A stretch of 8,427 nucleotides of DNA from Bacillota bacterium (GTDB taxonomy: Bacteria; Bacillota; Bacilli; Alicyclobacillales; SLC66). The DNA is taken from the NCBI GenBank assembly GCA_021797415.1, contig JAJZZT010000474.1, positions 1 to 8,427 on the forward strand, given 5' to 3'. Below, piece by piece: positions 1-5,763 of the stretch. Every line of letters begins with the position of its first letter. Position 1 is the first letter of the stretch. A model generated the notes under the pieces. It searched no databases. It was not told the DNA's origin and saw only the letters and a list, made by a program, of their open reading frames with translations. Position numbers and translations under genes: made by a program.

Positions 1-2
1 TT

Positions 3-68
3 GCTAAAGACAACGTACGTTGTTTTTCGGGATCGCCCATCTGGCGTCGTCTGTTGAAGATTGCTTAA
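3..68 (+). CDS. Possible C-terminal tail of an upstream gene (partial)
   Basis: Frame 3 is open from the window edge to a TAA at 66-68, giving 21 residues rich in Arg, Leu and Trp near the end. A strong rho-independent terminator follows 32 bases later, as expected just after the last gene of a transcript, and this is the main reason to suspect a real gene end. The fragment is too short to identify, frame 1 is also open to 57, and the palindrome at 6-27 lies inside it. It may equally be non-coding. Confidence 0.25.
   Translation, partial: AKDNVRCFSGSPIWRRLLKIA
6..27. repeat. Short palindrome ACAACGTACGTTGT flanked by AAAG and TTTT
   Basis: Bases 10-23 form a perfect 14-bp palindrome. The symmetry continues outward as AAAG (6-9) against TTTT (24-27), with one G-T pair. 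It has no spacer, so as RNA it would make only a 5-bp core stem with a GTAC loop plus the A/T extension, a weak terminator-like hairpin. As DNA it has the shape of an operator for a dimeric regulator such as a TetR-family protein. Which role applies, if any, cannot be decided here. Confidence 0.4.
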
Positions 69-100
69 CTGCTCTACCCGTTGTGATTAAGTCCATCGCC

Positions 101-132
101 GCAGAGAGCCGCTCGCCGGCTCTCTGCTTTTT
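101..132 (+). terminator. Rho-independent terminator
   Basis: GCAGAGAGCCG (101-111) and CGGCTCTCTGC (117-127) form a perfect 11-bp GC-rich stem with a 5-base CTCGC loop, followed directly by TTTTT (128-132). This is a textbook intrinsic terminator for a transcript entering from the left. It separates that transcript from the MFS gene, which therefore needs a promoter between about 133 and 218. Confidence 0.85.
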
Positions 133-164
133 CATGGCGGCGCTTGGTGCACAAACCTGCTATA

Positions 165-193
165 TTGACATTGGCAACAGCAGGGAGCATGAT
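165..193 (+). promoter_or_regulatory. Candidate sigma-A-type promoter of the MFS gene
   Basis: A perfect -35 hexamer TTGACA (165-170) lies 17 bases before CATGAT (188-193), which matches the TATAAT consensus at 4 of 6 positions. A start of transcription near 200 would leave a short leader containing the ribosome site at 207-213 and ATG 219. It lies just after the terminator at 101-132, where a new promoter is needed. The -10 box is imperfect. Confidence 0.5.
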
Positions 194-206
194 GACAGGC
201 TTGATG

Positions 207-213
207 AAAGGGG
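207..213 (+). promoter_or_regulatory. Ribosome binding site that selects the MFS start
   Basis: AAAGGGG ends 5 bases before ATG 219. The upstream in-frame starts (TTG 144, ATG 189, ATG 192, ATG 204) have poorer spacing, and those at 144-192 lie upstream of or within the candidate promoter. Confidence 0.55.
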
Positions 214-218
214 CTTCT

Positions 219-1727
219 ATGCGCGCGCCGCACACCAATCGCAAGAGTGCCACCGTGGCGATCCTTGTCGCGACATTCCTGACGGCGATGGACAGTACCG
301 TCGTCAGCACGGCCATGCCCACTATCGTCAGCGATCTCGGAGGCATTCGGCTGATGAGTTGGGTGTTCGCGGTCTATCTGCTGACATCGGCGGTCACGAC
401 GCCCATCTGGGGAAAACTCGCGGACCTGTTTGGCCGTAGGATTGTTTTCACGGTCGGCGCGGCGTTGTTCCTGTTCGGCTCCGCACTCTCCGGCGCTTCC
501 GGTTCGATGGTGCAGCTCATCTGGTTTCGCGCCTTTCAGGGGATCGGCGCGGGGGCTGTTCTTCCGATCACGCTGACGATTGTCGGCGATCTTTACGCGT
601 ACGAAGAACGCGCCAGAATGCAGGGTGTCTTCAGCGCCGTCTGGGGAATCGCGGGGATTCTCGGGCCGCTTGTCGGCGGTTTTTTTGTGGATATGCTCTC
701 ATGGCGATGGATTTTTTATATCAATATCCCGGTAGGGCTGGTTTCCATCCTGTTGCTCTGGTTTGTTCTGCACGAGCATTTCGAGCGGCGGCAGCACACC
801 ATAGACTACCTTGGCGCGGCGGCGTTTTCCGCCGGTGTGACCAGTCTGCTCTACGCGCTCTTGTCGGGCGGACAATTCATGCCGTGGGGTTCGTTTCAGA
901 TTGTCGGACTGTTCGTGCTGGCGGGCGTTTTGCTCACGGTCTTTGTGGCCGTCGAGGCGCGTTCGCCCGAGCCGATGGTCCCGTTGCGGCTGTTCGCGCA
1001 ACGCATCATTCTTGTATCCAATCTCGCCAGCCTTTTTTCTTCCGCCGTCCTGATTGGCCTTACCGCGTATCTGCCCCTGTGGGTTCAGGGGATCCTCGGG
1101 CACAGCGCTACCAGTGCGGGCCTCACGCTGACGCCGCTGTCCATCGGCTGGCCGGTCGGCGCCACGCTGGGAGGGCGGTTGCTGTTGCGTCTGGGGCCGC
1201 GCAGGACATCCCTGGCGGGCGCGGGCGCTCTCACGGCGGGGGCGATCTGGCTTGCGACGGTGCAGCAATCGTCGCCTCAATGGGTGTTCATTGCCGTGAT
1301 GCTGATCATGGGTCTCGGCTTCGGATTTTCCACGACGGCTTTCACTGTGGTGATCCAGTCGGCGGTCGACTGGAACCTGCGCGGCGCCGCCACCGCATCG
1401 AACCAGTTTGTGCGCGCCCTTGGTCCGACGGTCGGCATCGCCGTCTTCGGCACACTCTTTAACGGATCATTTGTGCGAGCGGCGAGATCGACCGCCGGTG
1501 CTGTGGTCCACTCCGCCACCGGGGTCGGCACATCCGCCGCCGCGCAGGAAAATCGCCTGCTGAATCCGCTGTATGCGGCCCGGCTGGCTCTGGTGGCGCG
1601 TGAACATCTGCGGGAGTTGCTCGCGCGGGGACTGCACGACGTATTTATCGTCATGGCGATTCTGGCGGTCGTGAGTGCGATCGTGCTTTTCTGGTTGCCG
1701 AACGCCGGACGATCGGAGACCGTGTGA
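219..1727 (+). CDS. DHA2-family (EmrB/QacA-type) MFS multidrug exporter, 14 TM
   Basis: Predicted proton-driven exporter in the cytoplasmic membrane, 502 residues, the usual size for 14-helix DHA2 transporters. Visible family motifs, in order: the first helix with AMDSTVVSTAMPTI (about 23-36; motif D1 with its conserved Asp), motif A GKLADLFGRR (65-74) in the loop after helix 2, motif B around R104 (FRAFQGIGAG), and motif C GIAGILGPLVGG (143-154) followed by WRWIFYINIPVG (162-173), a hallmark of drug:H+ antiporters of this subfamily. Further hydrophobic segments continue to residue 495. The frame is open back to a TTG at 144, but ATG 219 is preferred because of its ribosome site and because homologues begin a short way before helix 1. 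No regulator gene is visible beside it and no terminator separates it from the small genes that follow. The family is clear; the substrate cannot be read from the sequence. Confidence 0.93.
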   Translation: MRAPHTNRKSATVAILVATFLTAMDSTVVSTAMPTIVSDLGGIRLMSWVFAVYLLTSAVTTPIWGKLADLFGRRIVFTVGAALFLFGSALSGASGSMVQLIWFRAFQGIGAGAVLPITLTIVGDLYAYEERARMQGVFSAVWGIAGILGPLVGGFFVDMLSWRWIFYINIPVGLVSILLLWFVLHEHFERRQHTIDYLGAAAFSAGVTSLLYALLSGGQFMPWGSFQIVGLFVLAGVLLTVFVAVEARSPEPMVPLRLFAQRIILVSNLASLFSSAVLIGLTAYLPLWVQGILGHSATSAGLTLTPLSIGWPVGATLGGRLLLRLGPRRTSLAGAGALTAGAIWLATVQQSSPQWVFIAVMLIMGLGFGFSTTAFTVVIQSAVDWNLRGAATASNQFVRALGPTVGIAVFGTLFNGSFVRAARSTAGAVVHSATGVGTSAAAQENRLLNPLYAARLALVAREHLRELLARGLHDVFIVMAILAVVSAIVLFWLPNAGRSETV

Positions 1728-1735
1728 TTTCCGTC

Positions 1736-1765
1736 ACGACAGCCGTGTCCGGATGCGGGTAAAGT
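1736..1765 (+). promoter_or_regulatory. Weak candidate promoter for the three-gene small-protein operon
   Basis: ACGACA (1736-1741) and TAAAGT (1760-1765) each match the consensus at 4 of 6 positions and are 18 bases apart. They lie in the 77-base gap between the MFS stop and the GTG start at 1805. Read-through from the MFS gene is an alternative, since no clear terminator is seen in the gap. Confidence 0.25.
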
Positions 1766-1804
1766 AGGTCGAGGTTCAATCCACGTTCTCAAGGAGGAGT
1801 TCCC

Positions 1805-2044
1805 GTGAGTGAAACATTTGCCGCAACGGTCAATGCGACGGAGTATCCGCCGCATCAAAAGCACAAGGTGATTTTCGAGACATTCGACAGTCTTCAGCCA
1901 GGCCAGTCCATGCTGTTGATCAACGATCACGATCCTGTGCCGCTGCACTACCAGTTCGACCTGGAGCGCCCGGACGCGTTCACATGGGATTATCTTGAGC
2001 GCGGCCCCCAGGCGTTTCGCATCAAAATTGAGCGTTCCAAGTAA
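1805..2044 (+). CDS. DUF2249 domain protein
   Basis: Small soluble protein of 79 residues that is almost entirely one DUF2249 domain, a compact fold thought to resemble TusA/SirA. The recognisable core is the segment with IFETFDSLQPGQSMLLINDHDP (split here as IFETFDSL, then QPGQSMLLINDHDP, about 22-43), then PLHYQF, then the ending WDYLERGPQAFRIKI (about 61-75); the DHDPxPL motif is typical. It starts with GTG at 1805, 5 bases after a very strong AAGGAGGAG (1791-1799), so it is probably well translated. Its TAA overlaps the ATG of the next gene by one base (TAATG), implying translational coupling. DUF2249 proteins are often encoded near hemerythrin, nitric-oxide or denitrification genes, but their biochemical role is not established. 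None of those partners is visible here. Confidence 0.85.
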   Translation: MSETFAATVNATEYPPHQKHKVIFETFDSLQPGQSMLLINDHDPVPLHYQFDLERPDAFTWDYLERGPQAFRIKIERSK

Positions 2045-2403
2045 TGGCCGCGCGCGTGAAGTGGCTTCCGCTGGGGCACATCGCGCATGGTTACCGGCGT
2101 GTCTTCGTGATTGACGAAGACAACTCGATGCGGCATGTGGTGGTCATCACCCCCATGCCGTACGAGGCGGTTTACAGTGTGCTGCAGCTTTCCGGTGAAA
2201 CGCCTGTGCAGGATCCCTCGCTGTGGTGGGGGCTGTCGGCCGTATCACGCCTGATCGCGCAAGGGACGCTGCTCAATCCAGCAAATCCCGATGTGGCGGA
2301 CGATGGATATCTTCAGTTGCGGCCGCAGATGCCCGGAAAGGAAGAATTGCTTCCCCTCCCCGTCTTTGCAATGGCCGTGCGCGCCGGAGAGCTTGTGGTT
2401 TGA
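2044..2403 (+). CDS. Conserved-looking hypothetical protein, 119 aa, coupled to the DUF2249 gene
   Basis: I do not recognise this family. The 119-residue protein has no signal peptide or clear membrane helix. The N-terminal half looks like a beta-rich segment (RRVFVIDEDNSMRHVVVITPMP, split as RRVFVIDEDNSM and RHVVVITPMP, about 18-39), followed by a tryptophan pair (WWGLSAVSRLIAQGTLL, about 61-77) in a probable helix, and a Pro/Leu-rich C-terminus. There are no cysteines, so a metal-cluster role is unlikely. The ATG overlaps the DUF2249 stop as TAATG and the protein probably depends on translational coupling, as no separate strong ribosome site is evident. The next gene begins 24 bases downstream, consistent with one transcript of three genes. 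Its being a real gene is supported by position and ordinary composition. Confidence 0.7.
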   Translation: MAARVKWLPLGHIAHGYRRVFVIDEDNSMRHVVVITPMPYEAVYSVLQLSGETPVQDPSLWWGLSAVSRLIAQGTLLNPANPDVADDGYLQLRPQMPGKEELLPLPVFAMAVRAGELVV

Positions 2404-2427
2404 AAAATCCGGACAGGGGATGAATTC

Positions 2428-2787
2428 ATGGCTGAGATCCAAATAGTGAATGACTCCGCGCTCCGGATTGCCGTGCAACTGGAGGATGCGATCCGGATTG
2501 TGCAACGGGCCGCCGACGATATTGACCGGTACGCAGCGGACATCGTGACCATCTTCGAGAAGATGCCCGCCTTTGATTATACCAGTTTCTGCTTTTATGC
2601 CTACAATACGGCCAGTCTGTTTGAATGGTTGTTGGGGATGGATCCGCGTCAATACCTTTCTTTTTCGCTGGATGCGCCCGACGCGTTTTTCTACGCGCTC
2701 TACGGCGGCATGGCAGGGTTGTACCAGGAGGCCAAAAACCGCCTGGAACCACATGATCGGCTCCAGGCGGTTGCCAGCGCAAAATGA
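2428..2787 (+). CDS. Hypothetical protein, 119 aa, third gene of the small operon
   Basis: I do not recognise this family. The ATG at 2428 follows AGGGGA (2415-2420) with 7 bases between. The protein looks mostly helical and soluble: an acidic helical N-terminal part (IAVQLEDAIRIVQRAADDI, about 12-30), then a region very rich in aromatic residues (FDYTSFCFYAYNTASLFEWL, about 49-68; FFYALYGGMAGLYQEA, about 86-101), and a charged tail. It has a single Cys and no obvious catalytic motif. The aromatic clusters suggest a buried helical bundle or a ligand pocket, but that is only inference. It closes the three-gene run; the next gene, hemY, lies about 210 bases on and has its own promoter. Confidence 0.7.
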   Translation: MAEIQIVNDSALRIAVQLEDAIRIVQRAADDIDRYAADIVTIFEKMPAFDYTSFCFYAYNTASLFEWLLGMDPRQYLSFSLDAPDAFFYALYGGMAGLYQEAKNRLEPHDRLQAVASAK

Positions 2788-2923
2788 AAATGTGGTTGGA
2801 TACCATGTCCTCGGGGGGTAATGGCGGCTGGCAGGGGACAATGGTCATGGCCTGCCGGCCATCCGCACTGTTGTTATGCGAATAGTCCGTCTGCGCTATC
2901 CGCTTCCCGTCCGGTTGTACCTG
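2788..2923. other. Intergenic gap after the small operon
   Basis: No convincing gene. The only structure is a small perfect hairpin ATGGCC/GGCCAT (2847-2852 and 2857-2862, 4-base loop), overlapping an alternative GGCAGG/CCTGCC pair (2830-2835 and 2851-2856). Neither is followed by a T-run, so a terminator is not supported. Confidence 0.4.
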
Positions 2924-2950
2924 TTGCCAGCCGGAGATAAAGACTATAAT
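2924..2950 (+). promoter_or_regulatory. Predicted hemY promoter with perfect -10 box
   Basis: A perfect TATAAT (2945-2950) lies 47 bases before the hemY start. The best -35 match is TTGCCA (2924-2929), 15 bases upstream, shorter than the usual 17, so the -35 call is less certain than the -10. It implies that hemY is transcribed separately from the small genes. Confidence 0.6.
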
Positions 2951-2985
2951 CCGGTAGATGTGGTCAGATGCAATGGATGCCTTCT

Positions 2986-2991
2986 GGGGGA
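2986..2991 (+). promoter_or_regulatory. Ribosome binding site that selects the hemY start
   Basis: GGGGGA ends 6 bases before ATG 2998. The in-frame ATGs at 2968 and 2977 would add residues ahead of the FAD-binding strand and lack a comparable site; ATG 2998 places the Rossmann motif near residue 10, as in homologues. Confidence 0.7.
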
Positions 2992-2997
2992 TGCGCG

Positions 2998-4461
2998 ATG
3001 AATGAAGTGCATGTTGTCGTTGTGGGCGGCGGCATCACCGGCCTGTCTACGGCCCATCGGCTGATGGAGTGGAGCGGGCGCGCAGGGATTTCTCTGCGTT
3101 GCACGCTGCTTGAAGAGAGCGGGCGGTTCGGCGGCAAGATCCGGACATATCGCGATGAGTCGGGCGTGTTCGCAGAACTCGGGCCTGACTCCATTTATAC
3201 GCACAAACAGGCGGGCATGGAGCTCATTCGCGATCTTGACCTGCAGGATCAAATCATCTATGCGGCGACGAGCGGCGGCACGTACATCTCCCGCGAGGGG
3301 GCCTTTCATTCCTTGCCGGACGGCATGTTTTCCGCCATACCGGGAGATGTGGGTGCGTTCGCGAAAACGTCGCTGCTTTCGCCAGCCGGGAAGTTCCGGG
3401 CGCTGTGCGATCTTTTTCTTCCCGGCCGTCCGCTTGAAGACGATGTTGCACTGGGCGCGTTCCTGCGCCGTCGCTTGGGAAAAGAGTTTGTGGAGAACAT
3501 GGCGTCTCCTCTTCTGGCCGGCATTCATGCGGGCGATATCGACCGTCTCAGCCTTGAAGCGGTCGCTCCCGTACTGCGCCGGCTTTATCAGCGTTACGGC
3601 AGTCTGATGCGCGGCGCTTTGATCGAACGACCGCGACGGATGGACCGGGGAAGTGCGCCGCAATCGCCGTTTGCCAGTCTGGCGGGGGGACTCGAAGCAC
3701 TGGTGGAACATCTGGTGCTGCGCCTGTCCGGACGGGTCGCCTTGCGTCTTGGCGCGCATGTCACGCAGGTGCGCAGGCACCATGCCGGTTCTTACGACGT
3801 GATTGTGCGGGAGGGAAAGGGACTGTCTTCCCTGGGGGCCGACGCTGTCGTTCTGGCCGTGCCATCGTACGCCGCATCGGATATCCTCGTCTCGGCCGGG
3901 ATTCATCCCGGACTGTTGCGATCGATCCGCTATGTCTCCACGGCGACCGTGCTGTTGGGGTATGACCAGCCAGCCGATCGGCTGGGCCTGCAGGGGACGG
4001 GATTCCTGATTCCGGCCGGCGAGCATTCCCGGTTCAGCGCCATGACGGTCGTATCAAACAAATGGCCCGGGTCTGCCGCGGATCGGTTTGGAACCCTGGT
4101 GCGGGGGTATATTGGCCGTGACGGGGATGACACCTGGACCCGGCTGGACAATCAGGAATTGGTCGAGCTGTTCGTCCGCGAATTGCGCAGTCGCTTTGGC
4201 GTGGCGGGCGCCCCGACATTCGGAAAGATCTCGCGCTGGCAGAGTGCGATGCCGCAGTACGAGGTCGGGCACCGGGCGCGCGTGGAGCAGATTGAGCGTC
4301 AGCTTGCGGCGACGCCCGGGTTGTATGTGGCCGGTTCGGCTTACCGGGGCATGGGAATACCGGATTGTATCGCCGACGGCGTGCTGACGGCGCAAAAAGT
4401 GGCGCAGTTTCTTGAGGATGGCGCGCTGCGGCGCGAGGGCGGCGTACCCGTCGGGCTGTGA
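2998..4461 (+). CDS. hemY: Oxygen-dependent protoporphyrinogen/coproporphyrinogen III oxidase (HemY/CgoX)
   Basis: FAD enzyme of haem synthesis, 487 residues, close to the roughly 470 of Bacillus HemY. In Gram-positive bacteria this family (also called CgoX) oxidises coproporphyrinogen III to coproporphyrin III with O2 in the coproporphyrin-dependent pathway. Evidence: the N-terminal FAD motif VVVVGGGITGLS (6-17, GxGxxG at 10-15), then EESGRFGGKIRT, FAELGPDSIYT, the typical LLAGIHAGDIDRLSLEA segment, FASLAGGLEALVEHL, AMPQYEVGHRARVEQIERQL near the end, and the C-terminal FAD-contact motif YVAGSAYRGMGIPDCIADG. All parts of the amine-oxidase-like fold seem present with no break. It stands alone: hemE and hemH, its usual neighbours in Bacillus, are not in the window. 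If the host uses the protoporphyrin route, the substrate would be protoporphyrinogen IX; this cannot be told from the gene alone. Confidence 0.93.
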   Translation: MNEVHVVVVGGGITGLSTAHRLMEWSGRAGISLRCTLLEESGRFGGKIRTYRDESGVFAELGPDSIYTHKQAGMELIRDLDLQDQIIYAATSGGTYISREGAFHSLPDGMFSAIPGDVGAFAKTSLLSPAGKFRALCDLFLPGRPLEDDVALGAFLRRRLGKEFVENMASPLLAGIHAGDIDRLSLEAVAPVLRRLYQRYGSLMRGALIERPRRMDRGSAPQSPFASLAGGLEALVEHLVLRLSGRVALRLGAHVTQVRRHHAGSYDVIVREGKGLSSLGADAVVLAVPSYAASDILVSAGIHPGLLRSIRYVSTATVLLGYDQPADRLGLQGTGFLIPAGEHSRFSAMTVVSNKWPGSAADRFGTLVRGYIGRDGDDTWTRLDNQELVELFVRELRSRFGVAGAPTFGKISRWQSAMPQYEVGHRARVEQIERQLAATPGLYVAGSAYRGMGIPDCIADGVLTAQKVAQFLEDGALRREGGVPVGL

Positions 4462-4555
4462 TCGCCGCGGAGATTTGCCTTGACGCGCATTTTCCAGGAT
4501 GAAGGTGTCGACCGCAGGAGCAGGCGCGATTCTGTGGTAAACTGTTTGTATGCGC

Positions 4556-4613
4556 CGGCTTGGGGGACAGGTGATAAAGTCCCCGTTTGGTTTATCACCT
4601 GTCCCCAAAGCCG
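4556..4613. repeat. Large inverted repeat (REP/RAYT-like palindrome) between hemY and the sugar isomerase gene
   Basis: Arms 4556-4578 and 4591-4613 pair at 22 of 23 positions (single G/A mismatch at 4562/4607) around a 12-base loop. The uninterrupted core is GGGGACAGGTGATAAA (4563-4578) against TTTATCACCTGTCCCC (4591-4606). The GGGGACAGGT core resembles palindromes I associate with REP-associated Y1 transposases (RAYTs) in many bacteria; that link comes from memory and was not searched. The loop holds a second GTCCCC (4579-4584) that could pair with the same GGGGAC (4563-4568), giving an alternative small hairpin. No T-run follows directly, so it is not a classical terminator, although it could block read-through from hemY. 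Confidence 0.8.
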
Positions 4614-4647
4614 TAGCAGACTTTCTTTTCAGAAAGGGAGAATCCGC

Positions 4648-5616
4648 ATGAAACTGGGTGTATTCGCGGTGCTCTTCGGGCAAAAGCCGCTGGAAGAAGC
4701 GTTGGCCTACATAAAAGACAGCGGTTTGGAGGCCGTCGAGATTGGAGCCGGGGGCTATCCGGGCAAATCGCACTGCAATCCGGCGGAATTGCTGGCGGAC
4801 GAGAGCAAGTACCAGGCGTTTCGCCGCACGGTGGAGCAAAGCGGCCTTGAGATCAGCGCGCTCAGTTGCCATGGCAACCCGCTGCATCCGAACCGGGAAA
4901 CGGCGGCGCAGTATCATGAAGATTTTCGCAACACGGTGCTGCTTGCGGAGAAACTGGGCGTCAAGACGGTGATCACGTTCTCTGGGTGCCCAGGGGAATC
5001 GGAACAATCGCAAAACCCCGTCTGGGTGACGTGCGCCTGGCCTGAGGAGTACGCGGCCGTCGAGAAGTGGCAGTGGGAGGAAAAGGTGATCCCGTACTGG
5101 CGGGAGCAGGACAAGTTTATCAAACAGCACGGGATTCGCGTGGCCATCGAGGCGCACCCCGGATTTGTCGTCTACAACACGGAGACGATGCTGCGCCTGC
5201 GCAATAAATGCGGGGACGGCATCGGGATCAATTTTGATCCGAGCCATCTGTTCTGGCAGGGAATGGACCCCGTGGCGGCGTTGAAAACGCTCGGCAAAGC
5301 GGGGGCGGTTTTCCATTTCCACGCCAAGGACACGGCGATTGAACCGGACAATACCGCGCAAAACGGTGTACTGGACACGAAAAGCTATCGCGACGAGATG
5401 AACCGCTCCTGGATCTTCCGGTCCGTCGGCTACGGACACGGCGCAGAGACGTGGCGCCGGATCATCAGTACGCTGCAATTGATCGGTTATGACGGGGCCA
5501 TCAGCATCGAACACGAGGACAGTCTGATGTCGATTGAGGAAGGCTTCCAAAAAGCGGTCGCATTCTTGAAAGAATCGATCATCAAGGAGCGGCTGACCGA
5601 AATCTGGTGGGCGTGA
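4648..5616 (+). CDS. Xylose-isomerase-like TIM-barrel sugar phosphate isomerase/epimerase
   Basis: Predicted soluble metal-dependent isomerase or epimerase of the AP_endonuc_2 / xylose-isomerase-like TIM-barrel superfamily, 322 residues, within the family range. Strand-end residues that would bind the divalent metal are all visible: E168 (AIEAHPG), D197 with H200 (NFDPSHL), H225 (FHFHAKD) and E288 (SIEHED). The first strand MKLGVFAVLF and the EIGAGGYPG loop (31-39) are typical. ATG 4648 follows AAAGGGAG (4633-4640) with 7 bases between; the frame is open back to TTG 4480 but that stretch crosses the palindrome and is not coding. A short CTTTC/GAAAG hairpin (4621-4625 and 4632-4636) could partly mask the ribosome site. 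Such genes often lie beside Gfo/Idh dehydrogenases in inositol or rare-sugar pathways; none is here, so the substrate is unknown. Confidence 0.9.
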   Translation: MKLGVFAVLFGQKPLEEALAYIKDSGLEAVEIGAGGYPGKSHCNPAELLADESKYQAFRRTVEQSGLEISALSCHGNPLHPNRETAAQYHEDFRNTVLLAEKLGVKTVITFSGCPGESEQSQNPVWVTCAWPEEYAAVEKWQWEEKVIPYWREQDKFIKQHGIRVAIEAHPGFVVYNTETMLRLRNKCGDGIGINFDPSHLFWQGMDPVAALKTLGKAGAVFHFHAKDTAIEPDNTAQNGVLDTKSYRDEMNRSWIFRSVGYGHGAETWRRIISTLQLIGYDGAISIEHEDSLMSIEEGFQKAVAFLKESIIKERLTEIWWA

Positions 5617-5636
5617 TCGACCGAAGCGGAGCGTTC

Positions 5637-5668
5637 ACGGACCCCGCGGGGGTAAACCGGGGGTCCGT
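5637..5668. repeat. Hairpin downstream of the sugar isomerase gene
   Basis: ACGGACCCC (5637-5645) pairs perfectly with GGGGTCCGT (5660-5668) across a 14-base loop; an inner palindrome CCCCGCGGGG (5642-5651) offers a competing fold. It starts 20 bases after the stop codon but has no T-run. It could protect the mRNA 3' end or help termination. Confidence 0.5.
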
Positions 5669-5674
5669 CGGGGG

Positions 5675-5691
5675 CGCTTGCCGAACAAGCG
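5675..5691. repeat. Small hairpin in the convergent intergenic region
   Basis: CGCTTG (5675-5680) and CAAGCG (5686-5691) form a 6-bp stem with a 5-base CCGAA loop. There is no T-run. It is one of three stacked hairpins between the convergent genes. Confidence 0.4.
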
Positions 5692-5714
5692 TGCAGATCG
5701 GGTGCAATGGATTC

Positions 5715-5760
5715 GCGGATTGTGTCCGAGGCTCGAATCGGACACAATCCGCACTGTTTT
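5715..5760 (+). terminator. Probable terminator between convergent genes
   Basis: GCGGATTGTGTCCGA (5715-5729) and TCGGACACAATCCGC (5738-5752) form a perfect 15-bp stem with an 8-base loop, followed by ACTG and then TTTT (5757-5760). It lies 11 bases past the SDR stop (which ends at 5764 on the minus strand) and about 100 bases past the sugar isomerase stop. The T-run favours plus-strand termination but is offset by four bases; on the minus strand there is no good T-run after the stem. A bidirectional role is possible. Confidence 0.65.
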
Positions 5761-5763
5761 GCG

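Noticed and set aside
701..1462. 253-codon plus-strand frame within the MFS gene
   Set aside because: An alternative frame of a clear transporter gene; Arg/Ala/Gly-rich composition typical of shadows.
2821..2940. 39-codon frame starting at ATG 2821 after GGGGGG
   Set aside because: The G-run is only about two bases from the ATG, the product has no features, and the frame ends at the hemY promoter.
2944..4026. 360-codon minus-strand open frame
   Set aside because: Antisense to hemY, Arg/Gln-rich and without domain features.
4480..4647. 56-residue N-terminal extension of the sugar isomerase
   Set aside because: It begins with TTG without a ribosome site and reads through the large palindrome; ATG 4648 has a good site and begins directly with the first barrel strand.
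4054..5550. 498-codon minus-strand open frame
   Set aside because: Antisense shadow of hemY and the sugar isomerase gene, spanning the palindrome; no recognisable motif or ribosome site.
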